In this document: positions 10,512 to 20,533 of the stretch, one piece after another
Layout of the letters: every line of letters begins with the position of its first letter
Numbering within the stretch: position 1 is the stretch's first letter
Source of the DNA: Microstegium vimineum
Lineage: Eukaryota; Streptophyta; Magnoliopsida; Poales; Poaceae
Reading direction: 5' to 3'
NCBI GenBank assembly: GCA_022036555.1
Contig: CM039129.1
Span: 42,497,827-42,561,826 of the forward strand
DNA: 64,000 bases
Position numbers and translations under genes: made by a program
The notes under the pieces: generated by a model
Databases searched by the model: none
Told to the model about the DNA's origin: nothing
What the model saw: only the letters and a program-made list of their open reading frames with translations

Positions 10512-11407
10512 GGCAGGTCATGTGGTAACACAAAGTAGGCCTCTAGGGTGCCTTGTGCAACCACATGCTCGTCCATGGCAATTGGTACACAAATAGAGCA
10601 TATTATATATATACCCCTATATAGGTGTACAGAGATCTAACCAGCCCACCCGATCCGACTGCACGAGCGAACCCAATTAAGGGACCCCTGACATGCACCT
10701 AGCCACCCATGTCCGCCGGCCCTGCCCATACTTTACGGATCACGTACATTGGCGGCGCCCCCTCCTCCCGCACGACACCGATGTGGGCTCGCTGCCACCT
10801 AGCTCGGCTCGCCGTTACACTGGTCGATTGACCACCCCTCCCCGTCCATTCTAGAGGGCGGCCATAAGCCCATCTAGAATGACAAATCAGTGCTTTACAA
10901 CCATTGTGGCCTTTGACTATGACGGTGGCAGCTGCAAAAAGGGCAGCATCCACATCGTCAACCGGCAGTGTCGTCGCATACAATGTCCTTTGCGGATCCT
11001 GCCGTGACCTAATAAGTTGTCCAACAGCTCCTGTACTTTCCATTACGATGCCTAGATTTGAAGACCTCGAAGGTCTTTACCAATGCATGGTGCATCCATC
11101 GCATGAAGCCTAGTTCTGTCCATGAGTATGTTAATTTAGACCTAATATCAAAATGAAGAACTATAGATTGTTCAGACTAAAAATAAGCCACATAAAGGGG
11201 GGGGGGGGGCTATAGAAGGACAAGCAAGCGGTGTTATAGAGAATACTAATATAAGAGCTGTATGTATGTAGTCTCTTTGGTTTTAGTGTTTAGTTTCTCT
11301 ATCCTCATTGTATGCCCCCATGTACTCTCCCTATATATAAACCAACTTGAGATCGATGTGTATAGAATATTGGTGACAAACTCAAAGTAGAAAGAAGTAC
11401 GCGTTCT
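10512..11407. other. Spacer, no supported gene
   Basis: A moderately GC-rich block at 10620-11110 has overlapping short frames on both strands and no recognisable domain. A G10 run is at about 11199-11209. It may be decayed coding or retroelement sequence; nothing firmer can be said. Confidence 0.35.
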
Positions 11408-12498
11408 CAGGGCCGGCTCTCAGGGGGGGCAGGCAGTGCGACCGTCGGGGGGCCATGAAGATCGGGGGCCAAGAACATATATATATATATAGTATAATCA
11501 GCACTTAAAGTAATGGAGGCCCATCAAAATTCTTAAACCAGCCCAAGCCACCAGCCGTCAGGCCTGCCAGCCGCTAGGCCCTTTCAGACTTTAGTCTTTC
11601 ACGCTCCAGCACATACGTCCGTCCGTCTCCCGGTGCCGCCATCTCGAGTTCGCGACGTTTCTTCTGCCGCTGTGCCACCATCGCCGATCGAGGACGTGAG
11701 GTCCTTGTGCTGCTGTGCAGGACGGACCTTGACGACGTACGACCTTGCGTCTCTGCCTTCCTCCGTCCAGCATCCAGCCATCCTTAGTCCTCACGGTAAG
11801 AAGTATTTTCCAATCTCTTTATTTTTCTAGGCCTCTAGGGACTAGGGTTATAATTTTATAATTTAATGTATTGATTATTTGATTTAAATATGATAGATGT
11901 TGCCTAAGAAGCATTTGTCGGGTGCTCAAAAAAGAAAACAAGAAGAGCAGTTCATAGATTCGCAGAGGGGTGCTTTAGTTAAGTATTTTGCAGTGTCAAG
12001 TAATGCTCAAGCTAGTCAAGATCAGGGGCAAGAACGTGTTGCAGAAGTTGATGCCAATGAAGGTACTACAGAAGAGCAAAATTTAGATAATGAAGCTGAT
12101 GCTGGTGATCATATTCATGCTTCGGGAGGTAACACTTTACAACATTCAGATGATGCTGAAACTGCACATATTGATGCACAAGATTCAATTTTGAATATTT
12201 TTTATTCTAGAACATGGGGAAATCTTGACAATAAGGAAAAAGATATTTTGATTGAGAAAGGGCCTGTGAGAGAAATAGATCTACAATTCCCTTCTGATCC
12301 CAGTGGCAGACATTTTTCTTATGCTTACTACTCTAGAAAATTATCTAATGGTAAGCTTGTTGATAGAAAGTGGTTGGTTTATTGCAAAGTAATTTTTTTA
12401 TTCATTTACATAGTGCAATTTTGATATTAAAAAGTAGCTTAACGGGCCCTCATCTTCCTGCTCGCCCATAGGTCCTTAGAATTATAGAGCCGGCCCTG
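11408..12498 (+). mobile_element. hAT transposon deletion derivative with perfect 8-bp TSD
   Basis: The 1,091-bp element starts CAGGGCCGGCTCT and ends AGAGCCGGCCCTG, which is an exact 13-bp terminal inverted repeat. It is flanked by identical octamers CGCGTTCT at 11400-11407 and 12499-12506, as expected of hAT insertions. The interior carries a GC-rich non-coding first exon (about 11590-11793) with donor GTAAGA, an intron that ends at AG just before an ATG, and the N-terminal part of a hAT transposase (11897-12424). The DDE/dimerisation region is missing, so the element is non-autonomous. The exact TIR and TSD point to a fairly recent insertion. Confidence 0.93.
11897..12424 (+). pseudogene. 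hAT transposase N-terminal fragment (TTF zinc-finger / ZMYM1-like type)
   Basis: This 175-residue frame begins directly after an AG acceptor. It has a basic N terminus (LPKKHLSGAQKRKQEEQFID), an acidic low-complexity middle (about residues 40-90), and then the conserved lead-in to the TTF-type zinc finger of plant hAT proteins: a WxNLDNKxKDILIEKGPxRE motif (about residues 111-130) and FSYAYYSRKLSNGKLVDRKW (about 143-162). It runs into intron-like sequence after WLVYCK, just before the zinc-binding cysteines expected in full-length relatives. There are no internal stops or frameshifts. As it stands it could make only the N-terminal region. Full-length relatives are several hundred residues longer. 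Confidence 0.8.
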
Positions 12499-12506
12499 CG
12501 CGTTCT

Positions 12507-13024
12507 TGTTTGGTTTATATATGTTTGATGCAGCTTGTCGTTGTTGCAGCGGCTTTGTGTTTTTTATATGCCTGTCTTCTTCTCGAATGGTGGTGGGACC
12601 TCCTGCTTACTACACATGCGTGCATGGTTGGCTGGGCCCAACTCTTGATACATGACGAATAATGATGCCATTATGTTCAAAAAAAAGAGACTAAATTTTA
12701 TGTACGTGTACGTGTTTCTTTAATTCATTCATGTGTACGTCATGTACGCAATGTCGCATATATGTAGGTTAGATGTGTTAGTCACAATGCATGTACGTGG
12801 AATCCTCGGTCATGTCGTAGATACCGTGACGTCATCCATGGCAGTCCACGGTGGTCGACGATCACAAGCGGGTTTAGCGGTGTGTGAAGTCACAACAGGT
12901 TCACGACGCCTCGTAGGGGCAGGCTCATCCCCCCCCCCCCCCCCCCCCCCCCCCCCCTTTTTTTGGTTGTTTTCAATTGATTTTCAGAGGTGGGTGCCTC
13001 TGTCGTCGTCAACTGTTGATGGTG
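12507..13024. other. Spacer with array-flank copy
   Basis: Positions 12510-12670 resemble protease 3' flanks (compare 16395-16480 and 9205-9360), including a TTTATATGCCTG phrase followed by TTCTTCTCGAATGG. The hAT element above sits just inside this copy. The open frame at 12733-13134 is interrupted in meaning by the C29 tract and is not called a gene. Confidence 0.45.
12929..12957. repeat. C29 homopolymer tract
   Basis: Twenty-nine consecutive C residues followed by a T run. It could be a real mononucleotide repeat or partly an assembly artefact. The neighbouring frame depends on its exact length. Confidence 0.9.
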
Positions 13025-13027
13025 ACA

Positions 13028-15830
13028 CAGTTTTGACTACCCCAGCCAACTTTTTTCCTGACGGCCAGAACCGTCACGGAAAATGTCAATTACCGTCAGG
13101 AAACGTTTTCCGTCACAGTAACCGTCAGAGATAAAGTGACGGGAAAAGTCTACCTTCCCTGACGGAAGATCTTCGGCGGCGGTTTTTCCCTTTCCGTCAG
13201 GGAACCATTTCCCGTCGGTGGCTAAACCGTCACGAAAAACATAAATCTTCCCCGTCGTTGGCAACCGTCAGGAAAAGTAAAGTATACAAATCCACATTTA
13301 TTTATTCCAATCGGTTATTCATAACTCTTTTCATATCCATAAACCAATGCATCCACGCAGGCAGAAAAAGGTACATATAACATCACATATTCATGCGTCC
13401 AGTCAAAAAAATATTGCACTGATTGGAATTTACATATGATCATATCTTTGAACTGTACATACATCAGATAGTACTACTGCTTATTGTCTTTGCAAAATAA
13501 AATCAGAAAAGTGAAGCTGCAATGTAACAAATGTAAAATACATGTAACTACTGCTTCCTATCAGGTCGTTTGATGCCAACTTTTTGAGATACTGCATAAC
13601 CATTCATCTCCAGACCCTCTCTACCTCCAAAAAACAAGACAAAAGGAACCATTCAAATGAGCAGTAGTGCAAGTGTAGAAAAGTAGATTCGTCTAAATGT
13701 AGTTAAAATACAAATAGAATTCAAATGATAACAGTAGTGCATATTTAATAAAAATCTATACACCAAAAATCAGATTATTTACTTCCATTCAAGAACAAAT
13801 CATCAGCTCAAAGAGCAAAGAAATCTGATACTATTTTTGGGTTCACCTATACTGTACAGAAGATTAGATACTAGTTTCAGTATTCACACCTCAATAGGAA
13901 TTCACTAAAATAAAATTATTCAAACAAAGTTCAGTGTCTGATCTCCAAATTCATTGTTTTGGCACTCTATAGAGCAGTTGGTTAGTGACAACTATATTCA
14001 GGACCAGTGGTATTTAATATGTTTTGTGTCAGCAATGCCGCAAAGTAAAGTTCAGAGAAACAAGACAATTCCAAGATGCATGTGCAGCCTATGTAGATGC
14101 AATAGAATATGTAGTTATATACCATTCCCACAGAATTCTACCCCCTTCTTTTAATTCCAATAAATATTTGTGTAGAGTAACAAATCACATATTCTTACAT
14201 TGGCCTATGTCGTGGATCCGGCAGTAGCCTGCGCCCTCCGCCACCGCACTGTCCATCTGTCCTATAAAACACTATATCCTATCAGCATCTGACATGCCAT
14301 TCAACACAAATCTGAGGCTGACAGTACAAATCTGAGATTCCCTTGTATCTATATGGTTGGCACTAGTTGCCTTCTAGTAGGATCAGTGTCAAGAAAATGT
14401 AAGAACAATTAAAAAACATGACTTCAGCTTACCCATATGCATGATAATAGTCTCTACTGGCATACCATACAAATTAATTGTAACAAGCCACTGGTTCAAG
14501 ATATTTGGCATTGTTTCCCATATGCATAATAGTACACTAGAATCTATCTTTAGAACCAAAATGTTTAGATTTAAAAATATTTTCTGGACAGCGAAAAGAA
14601 TAACAATATGCAGTCTAAGCTGCTGCAAATTCATGCAGCTAATTGCTAATGACTGGTAGCAGTTCAGTAACTACAGGTTCCTAATAGGCCATGTGATGTA
14701 GTGGCAGCAGTTCAATAGTTACAGGTTCCTAATAGGCCATGTGATGTAGTGGCAGCAGTTCAATAGTTACAGCTTCCTAATAGACCAAGAACTGACTTTC
14801 TTAGTATAGACACTCAAGTTATTTAATTTCTCAATACTAAAGCAGTTTAGCACTGGAACAGAGTTAAGTTGACAAAGCAAGTTCAATCAAACATCAACCA
14901 AGAATATTCAGATGTAAATCAGCGAACATTGTTTTTGTGAAAACCATAGTAGTAATGCATAGTCAACATGGGAAATTGTTATTATATGAAGTAAAGCATT
15001 AATACATCACTGTTACATACTATGTCATCCAGTATATAGTATGAACCAGATGCAATCTCTGGAGTACAGAAAAAAAATCAGAGACATATATAACTAACCT
15101 GGTGGATGTTCAAGAAATTATCTCTGACAATATTTTCCCTCTCCCAACTGGTGTAAAATAAACAACACAATTTGATCTAGACTAAAAAACAAAAAAATAA
15201 AATTTCACCATACAAAAAAAAGAAGAAATTACCTCAAGACTGTCAATGTTATGGAGCCTCATCTTGCCTACGCCAGCAACCAAGAATTTCTTGGTGGTCA
15301 CCCCAAAAGCCTAGGCAACAACCCTACACAACCATGGATATTCAGATCTGAAGCACTTTTTAATCGGGAATGAGTTGAGAGGGGAGAATAAAGAGGAAAT
15401 CCAAACCTGGTCGATGGGGACGGCGGGGCTGGGGTCTGGGCCAGAGCCGAGGGCGGCGGATCTGGTGGCTGGTGGCGGGGACGACGGGTCTGGTGGCCGG
15501 CGGCGGGTGCTGATGGCTGGGGAGGCGGCGGTGTTGGCAGGGATGGCGGGCCTGTGGTGGCCGAGGACGGCGGGTGGCGGATGCCGGCGGCGTTGGTGGT
15601 GGAGGCTGGCGGCGCTGCTGGATGTGGCCGGGGGCAGAGAGCTTCTTGTGGCCAGAAGCTGAGAGGATAGGATTTGGGGAAGAGGACGGAGGTGGTGGCG
15701 CGCGCGTGCAGCGAAATTTTTCCTTCTGTGTCTGTCTCTGCCTGCTGGGCCATCCTTGGCCCGTGACGGAAGCTGTGAACCGTAGGGAGAAAATGAGTTT
15801 GCGGTACGTGTGTGGTTAACCAAGCCATTG
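13028..15830 (-). mobile_element. CACTA-like relic with CCGTCAGGAAA subrepeats and exon pieces
   Basis: The left part (13050-13280) is packed with direct and inverted copies of CCGTCAGGAAA and CCGTCACGGAAA, which is CACTA-type subterminal structure. A diverged copy (CCGTGACGGAAGC) lies near 15760 on the right. Exact termini were not found. On the minus strand a GC-rich first-exon-like segment (15300-15828) leads to a short coding-like stretch at 15230-15300 (TTKKFLVAGVGKMRLHNIDS) with donor GAG/GTAATT. A further exon-like piece at 15100-15147 (WERENIVRDNFLNIHQ) has donor CAG/GTTAGT. The exons do not join in one clean frame, so this is probably decayed. The source gene is not recognised. Confidence 0.4.
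14655..14786. repeat. 48-bp minisatellite, about 2.75 copies
   Basis: Units begin at 14655, 14703 and 14751 with GG(T/C)AGCAGTTCA and run through AGGTTCCTAATAGGCCATGT to GATGTAGT. The third copy is partial and has substitutions. Confidence 0.9.
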
Positions 15831-15839
15831 CCCGGCCTG

Positions 15840-16698
15840 CTTTCTTTTGTTGAAATTTCTGGGGACTCTAGGTGTATACAAAGGCTAAACCTGCAAAAAT
15901 ACTAGTATGAGATGTCGGACTGAACCAACTTGTCAGTAGTCAGTACAAGTAACAAATAATCCACCTGTCAGCAACATAAAACTGGGCCAACGTACTCAAC
16001 TGTCACCTACGATCATTCTTCATTAATTACGCACTTGCCTAGTTGCCTATCATGCATGCCCAGCAATATTTCTGGTGTTTGCTCCACTTAATCATCAAGT
16101 GGCCACCAGCATAATGTGGACTACTAGTATCTTTGACGACAAAAGTTGTCCATTAGTTCCTGGTACCTCCCATATGCGTAGCTTAGACTCCGATCCGTCG
16201 TCTTTATTTCCAACGCCTATTGCATGATGGCTTTCATCAATCTAGATGTTGACGTTATAGAAGCATGCATTTGAAGAACTAGAGCGTCGTCTTTAGGCAG
16301 AGACTTAGCAAAAATTAATTTTTCAGTATACAGAGCAAGCAGGCAACAAGGGGCTGTAGAATATGCTGGTATATGAACGCTCTGAGAGGTGGAGTACTAA
16401 TGCCTGACGACGTTGTTTGTTGGCTTCTATTCCATTTTATATGCCTGTATTTCCTTCTCAAATGGAAGCGGTCCCACTTTTCGACATATATTTGTTTCCC
16501 GTTGTTTATGTTTGGATTTGTTACAACAAGATTTAACAACAATTGTTTAGTTGTTCAGTTGCTCATGACATTGTTCAATGAGGTTTTAAATTAAATTTCA
16601 TACTGGTTACTAATGTTACCTCTCAAACAGAAGTTGGTTCTAGAATGATATTCTGCATTGATCTATCTCAAAACTCAGAACTCAGGGTGTCAGAATAA
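15840..16698. other. 3' flank of the AP1 protease gene
   Basis: Non-coding. The stretch 16395-16480 (ATTTTATATGCCTGTATTTCC, then TTCTCAAATGG) has counterparts at 12560-12600 and in the AP4 3' flank at 27571-27600. TTCCTGGTACCTCCCAT at 16158 matches the gene-less copy near 9000. These mark the repeated unit of the protease array. Confidence 0.5.
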
Positions 16699-18207
16699 TC
16701 AACAGCTATTGGGCGCGAAACCAACACGCTGGCCATCGATGTCGTACACGATGCGGAACCCCTGCTGCTGGATGTTGCCGATGATGGAAACACTACGGTC
16801 ACTTGTTCCAGCGAACGCGAAGCAGACGGTACCCGTAGAGTCCACGGGGAAGAGGTAGTTCTTGGGCGGGAGCCTCACCACCACACCACCAGCGAAGTGC
16901 ATCGACACGGCAGGCACTTTCACTCGCCGGTGGCGGCCGCCCACGGAGTAGCACGTATCGAAGAAGCTGGAGGGGCCATCAGAGGAGACCTTGCCAAGGT
17001 GTGTTGCCTTGGCACGAAAGGCGTCACGGAAGGCCGTGTACACGGGGCGGGCGAGCCGCGTCACGGTGGTGCCGGAGTCCAGGATGACGCCGCCACGGCC
17101 GGTGTGCGGGTCAAGCTTGAGGTCACGCTCGGTGACGCCCGGCACGCGCACACCGCCCACACTAATGCCGATGAGCCTCACGTAGTAGAACGTGTCCATG
17201 TTCACGTTACGGACCGTGGGGGTGAACGACGCCGGTGGGGAGGTGTCCGCGGCGCCGGCGCCGAAGGTGAGGGTGGAGGACAGGGAGCCCGGGTTGGAGA
17301 AGATGTCGACGAGGCAGTACGAGAAGCTCCGGTTGTAGCCGAGGCCAGCGATCTGGTTCGGGAACGACATGAGGCCACGGCCGAGCCCAAGAATCCCCGC
17401 CGCCGGCGCACCGAACAGGCCACGGTTGTCGTGGCCACACCCGATTGTCAGGTACGGTAGCCTGACGGCGCCGCAGGCGAAGGTCAGCGTTTCCTCGACG
17501 AGGTCTCCCGCCGTCGTGGAGCCGTCCCCGTAGCTCACCGTGTAGCTGCACGTCCTGTGCTCCGTGTCCCTGCCGGCGTCGCCGGACCGCTCCAGCGCCT
17601 CGCATGCTGGCGCGTTGTACCCGATGTCCCTGCGCGACGTCGAGCGCCGTGGGTCGAACACGGGGCCTGACTGAGGGTAGCACCGGTGGCACGGCTGGCA
17701 CTGCAGCCACGTCAGGTCGCTGCCGGTGTCCGGCACCAGCAGCGCCTCGACGGCCGGAGTGCCCACCGCGATCCTCGCGATGTACTCCCCGCTCGTCGGC
17801 GCGCCGGAAACCACCGGCGCCACAACCCTGCCGCCGCCGCCGCTGGAGAGCCTTACGACCCGCGTGGCGGCCGCCGCCTTGGATTTCGAGATGATCCATG
17901 CTGCCCTCCGCTTGTCCCGCCGGAGGCGACGCGCGAGGAGCTCGGCTGCCGTGGCGTTCACCGAGAACGAGTCGCGGTGGAGCAGCCGGATGTGCAGAGC
18001 CGACGACGACGACGTCGTGACATCATCATCCTCCTCCGCGTCGGCGCCGGCAGCCGGGGCGGTGTATGCGTGGGGCGAGAGAGGGGTTACCATGTAATTG
18101 TGATACTCGTACTTCACGGGCACGGCGACGAGCCCGACGACGACCGCGTCGGAGAAGATGGCGAGCAGCAGGAGAAGTCCAGCGAGAGACGACGCCGACG
18201 ATGCCAT
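16699..18207 (-). CDS. Aspartic protease AP1, nepenthesin-type (peptidase family A1), intact
   Basis: A single-exon secreted aspartic endopeptidase. I take the ATG at 18207 (502 residues) because it directly precedes the signal peptide MASSASSLAGLLLLLAIFSD. An in-frame ATG at 18225 adds six residues. Numbering from the latter: signal peptide 7-33; propeptide to about 144, with the family motif ALHIRLLHRDSF; first catalytic motif DTGS (Asp166); nepenthesin-specific Cys-rich insert after LTWLQCQPCHRCYPQSGPVF; flap tyrosine in SYGDGS (Tyr232); second catalytic motif DSGT (Asp383); a C-terminal IIGNIQQQ segment; end at GFAPNSC. Length, both Asp motifs and the cysteines all fit an active enzyme, presumably acting in the apoplast or vacuole. 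An upstream GGTTATATGG near 18249 may be the TATA element. It is the most canonical member of the cluster. Confidence 0.95.
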   Translation of the reverse strand: MASSASSLAGLLLLLAIFSDAVVVGLVAVPVKYEYHNYMVTPLSPHAYTAPAAGADAEEDDDVTTSSSSALHIRLLHRDSFSVNATAAELLARRLRRDKRRAAWIISKSKAAAATRVVRLSSGGGGRVVAPVVSGAPTSGEYIARIAVGTPAVEALLVPDTGSDLTWLQCQPCHRCYPQSGPVFDPRRSTSRRDIGYNAPACEALERSGDAGRDTEHRTCSYTVSYGDGSTTAGDLVEETLTFACGAVRLPYLTIGCGHDNRGLFGAPAAGILGLGRGLMSFPNQIAGLGYNRSFSYCLVDIFSNPGSLSSTLTFGAGAADTSPPASFTPTVRNVNMDTFYYVRLIGISVGGVRVPGVTERDLKLDPHTGRGGVILDSGTTVTRLARPVYTAFRDAFRAKATHLGKVSSDGPSSFFDTCYSVGGRHRRVKVPAVSMHFAGGVVVRLPPKNYLFPVDSTGTVCFAFAGTSDRSVSIIGNIQQQGFRIVYDIDGQRVGFAPNSC

Positions 18208-18716
18208 GGTTGTTAGCATTAGCAAGCGAGAAGTTGCTGCAGGGGTTGGTGGTTATATGGCTACAGCTTACTGCTAGGAGATTAGCGTGCAGCAGCAAGG
18301 GGCTGTAGCTAGAACTGTAGATTAGAGATAGACTAGAGATAAACTAGGGGGTATATGGCTGCAGGGAGATTATTGTATAGCTACAAGGACAAGGCCGGCA
18401 TGCACTAGAGATAGACTACAGATACAATAGAGCTATTTTTATTTTTGGCTTTTGCTGTGGTACAAACAAACAACTGTGAGTCGTTCATTTATTTTGATCG
18501 GACGGTCACGATCATCTATTAAATATTTAATTAATTTTATTTTATAAAATAGGATAAATGAGAAAAAATTTAAATATAAAAATCTCTATTTTAGATTTGA
18601 TTGATGTATTTGTGATCTTTGACTGATATGGTTAATGTTTTTTATTCTATAATAATATTATACTAATATATTTTTATTACTATATAATTTTATATGTGAC
18701 TTACCTAATTTTGCAA

Positions 18717-18860
18717 GTGCGTGTACGTGTACACGTGCATGTGTGGGTGTGTACCGTACATGTACATGTGTGGGGTGTGCGTGTGTGGGTGTGTTACGTG
18801 AACTGTGTGGGTGTGTACGGGCATATGTGTCGGTGTAGTGTGTGTGAGTGTGTTACATGA
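18717..18860. repeat. Degenerate GT-rich tract
   Basis: A run of (GT)n, GTGTGGGTGTGT and ACGTGTACACGTG variants. It is low-complexity and non-coding. Confidence 0.8.
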
Positions 18861-19746
18861 TTAACATGTTTGTTAGTACAGATAATGTATTAGCATGCCT
18901 ATATGCAGGTTAGATTAGCGTGGATAACCTGTGTTAGTGCACGTAATGTTTTATTGTTTTTAATTTTTGGATTCGATAAGACTTTTAATATTTATAACGT
19001 GGTGTGTCATTTCATTTGCATATAGTCCATTGATAAAAGTTGAATATACTCAATCCGTACTCAAAAAATTTATAGTTTAGGATAAGGTTTTAATCAAACA
19101 TTGAGAATATAAATCATGAATAACTGTTAATTTATTGAGTTTAAAAATGTAAAAATCATATCAATAGATTTGTCTTGAAAAATACTTTCACAAAAATATA
19201 CTTATATTATATTTTAATAAATAGTTTTCAAAAAAATAACTGGTCAAAGCCCTTGTACCCATCGGCACAGGCCACCTAGCTTTGTCCGTGTATAAAGGGG
19301 ATTTGGGCTCCCCTTATTACCGAACCATTTTTTTTCTTTTTTTTAATTTACTAAGTAATTTATAAATTATGAAAAATTAACGGCTCAAATTAATTCAAGA
19401 TATTACCTTCTAGTAGGTAAAGTTTGTACCTTAGCATTGTCCTTTATTTTTATATATGTGGAGTAGAAACTACTAGTTTTGAGCCTTCTATTGTGCCTCG
19501 GCACATGTTCGCGAAAAAAGTTTGGATCCTTCTGCTCCGGCAGAGTAGAAACATCTAAAACATTCAAATATATTTCATTGGTGGAGCAGTCTTTTTACTG
19601 TGACAATAGGATATGATGATAACGAACCACAGATGGGATTATGCATTGATCATAAGGAACCTTCGTCACAAACCATTTTCTTGTGTTATTTTTTACCAAC
19701 ACTCCAGTAAACACCTCTCGCGCCCTAATGTATTGCAAAATGCATG

Positions 19747-19893
19747 ACAGACAAGGTTTTAAATCGCCGGCTATGACGATTTAGCGGCAAGTCTTCGAAA
19801 TGACGTAGTCGGCTATAGAGGGCTAAATGTCATAGCTGTTGCGATTCCTAGAAGTACGTTATAGCGGGCTATTTAGAATCTTGATTGATGACA
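19747..19893. mobile_element. Possible hAT-type MITE
   Basis: CAAGGTTTTAAATCGCCGGC on the left and GCGGGCTATTTAGAATCTTG on the right are imperfect inverted ends. The interior has CGGCTATAGAGGGCTAAAT-type inner repeats common to a widespread grass MITE. No exact 8-bp target duplication was found. Confidence 0.4.
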
Positions 19894-20533
19894 CATATCA
19901 ATGGATTTGTCTATTAATTACTTGAACAACACTTCGTTGCTAGCTGGCCCTCCCATACCTTGTCTGTACATTGATGTCGCCACATAATGCATCAAGTATT
20001 CTTCGATCGTATTTATTTACCAATGCATGCATGTTGCGTGGCATGCACCTTATAGAGAGTTTAGACATAGAAAAGTAAGGAACTATGGATACACATATAG
20101 AACAATAATGACAAGCAATAGGGTGTGTGTAGGAGATTTGAACTCAAAATTTAAGCTAGTAAGTAGTAACATCATAAGACATGAGCTGCAACCTGAGCTA
20201 CCATAGTTTGAGCTATGATTTTAACTAAATGCATATTGAATATGCACATGCATGGTTGCCATGCAATGCAAAGGGGAAAAAACAGGATGTGTAGATAAAA
20301 AAAGACATATATAAGTAGTTGACAAGTCTATCACAATTTTATATAGGATTCTAACCTATGCGAGAATACGGGTATATGCATTATAAATATTATTATTATC
20401 TTTTATACGTTTAGTTAAACATGAGATGAACGGACTTATGTAAATCAAAATTGTGACTCATTGAAAAACAAAAATAATATTCCTTTTAAGACAAATCAAC
20501 AGAGGTCATAATCATTCCTCACTCAGAATGAAA

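Larger units (their letters stand above)
18208..20533. other. Spacer between AP1 and AP2
   Basis: Contains the AP1 5' region (18208-18430, with AGATTAGAGATAGACTA repeats also seen upstream of AP3 near 26190), AT-rich DNA, a GT-rich tract (18717-18860), a possible hAT-type MITE (about 19747-19893), and array-flank sequence (19700-20110) matching 8577-9170. No gene. Confidence 0.5.

Noticed and set aside
10699..11043. Minus-strand frame of 114 codons
   Set aside because: No recognisable motif, overlapped by an opposite-strand frame; probably a chance frame in moderately GC-rich DNA.
15298..15828. Two overlapping minus-strand frames of 170-176 codons, Pro/Ser/His-rich
   Set aside because: Both lie in a GC-rich leader of a repeat element, and composition alone keeps them open. 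Only the short downstream exon pieces were kept, at low confidence.
16897..17460. Long plus-strand frames opposite AP1 (similar ones opposite AP2, AP3 and AP4)
   Set aside because: Antisense shadows of GC-rich protease coding sequence; the sense frames carry the full A1 protease motifs.
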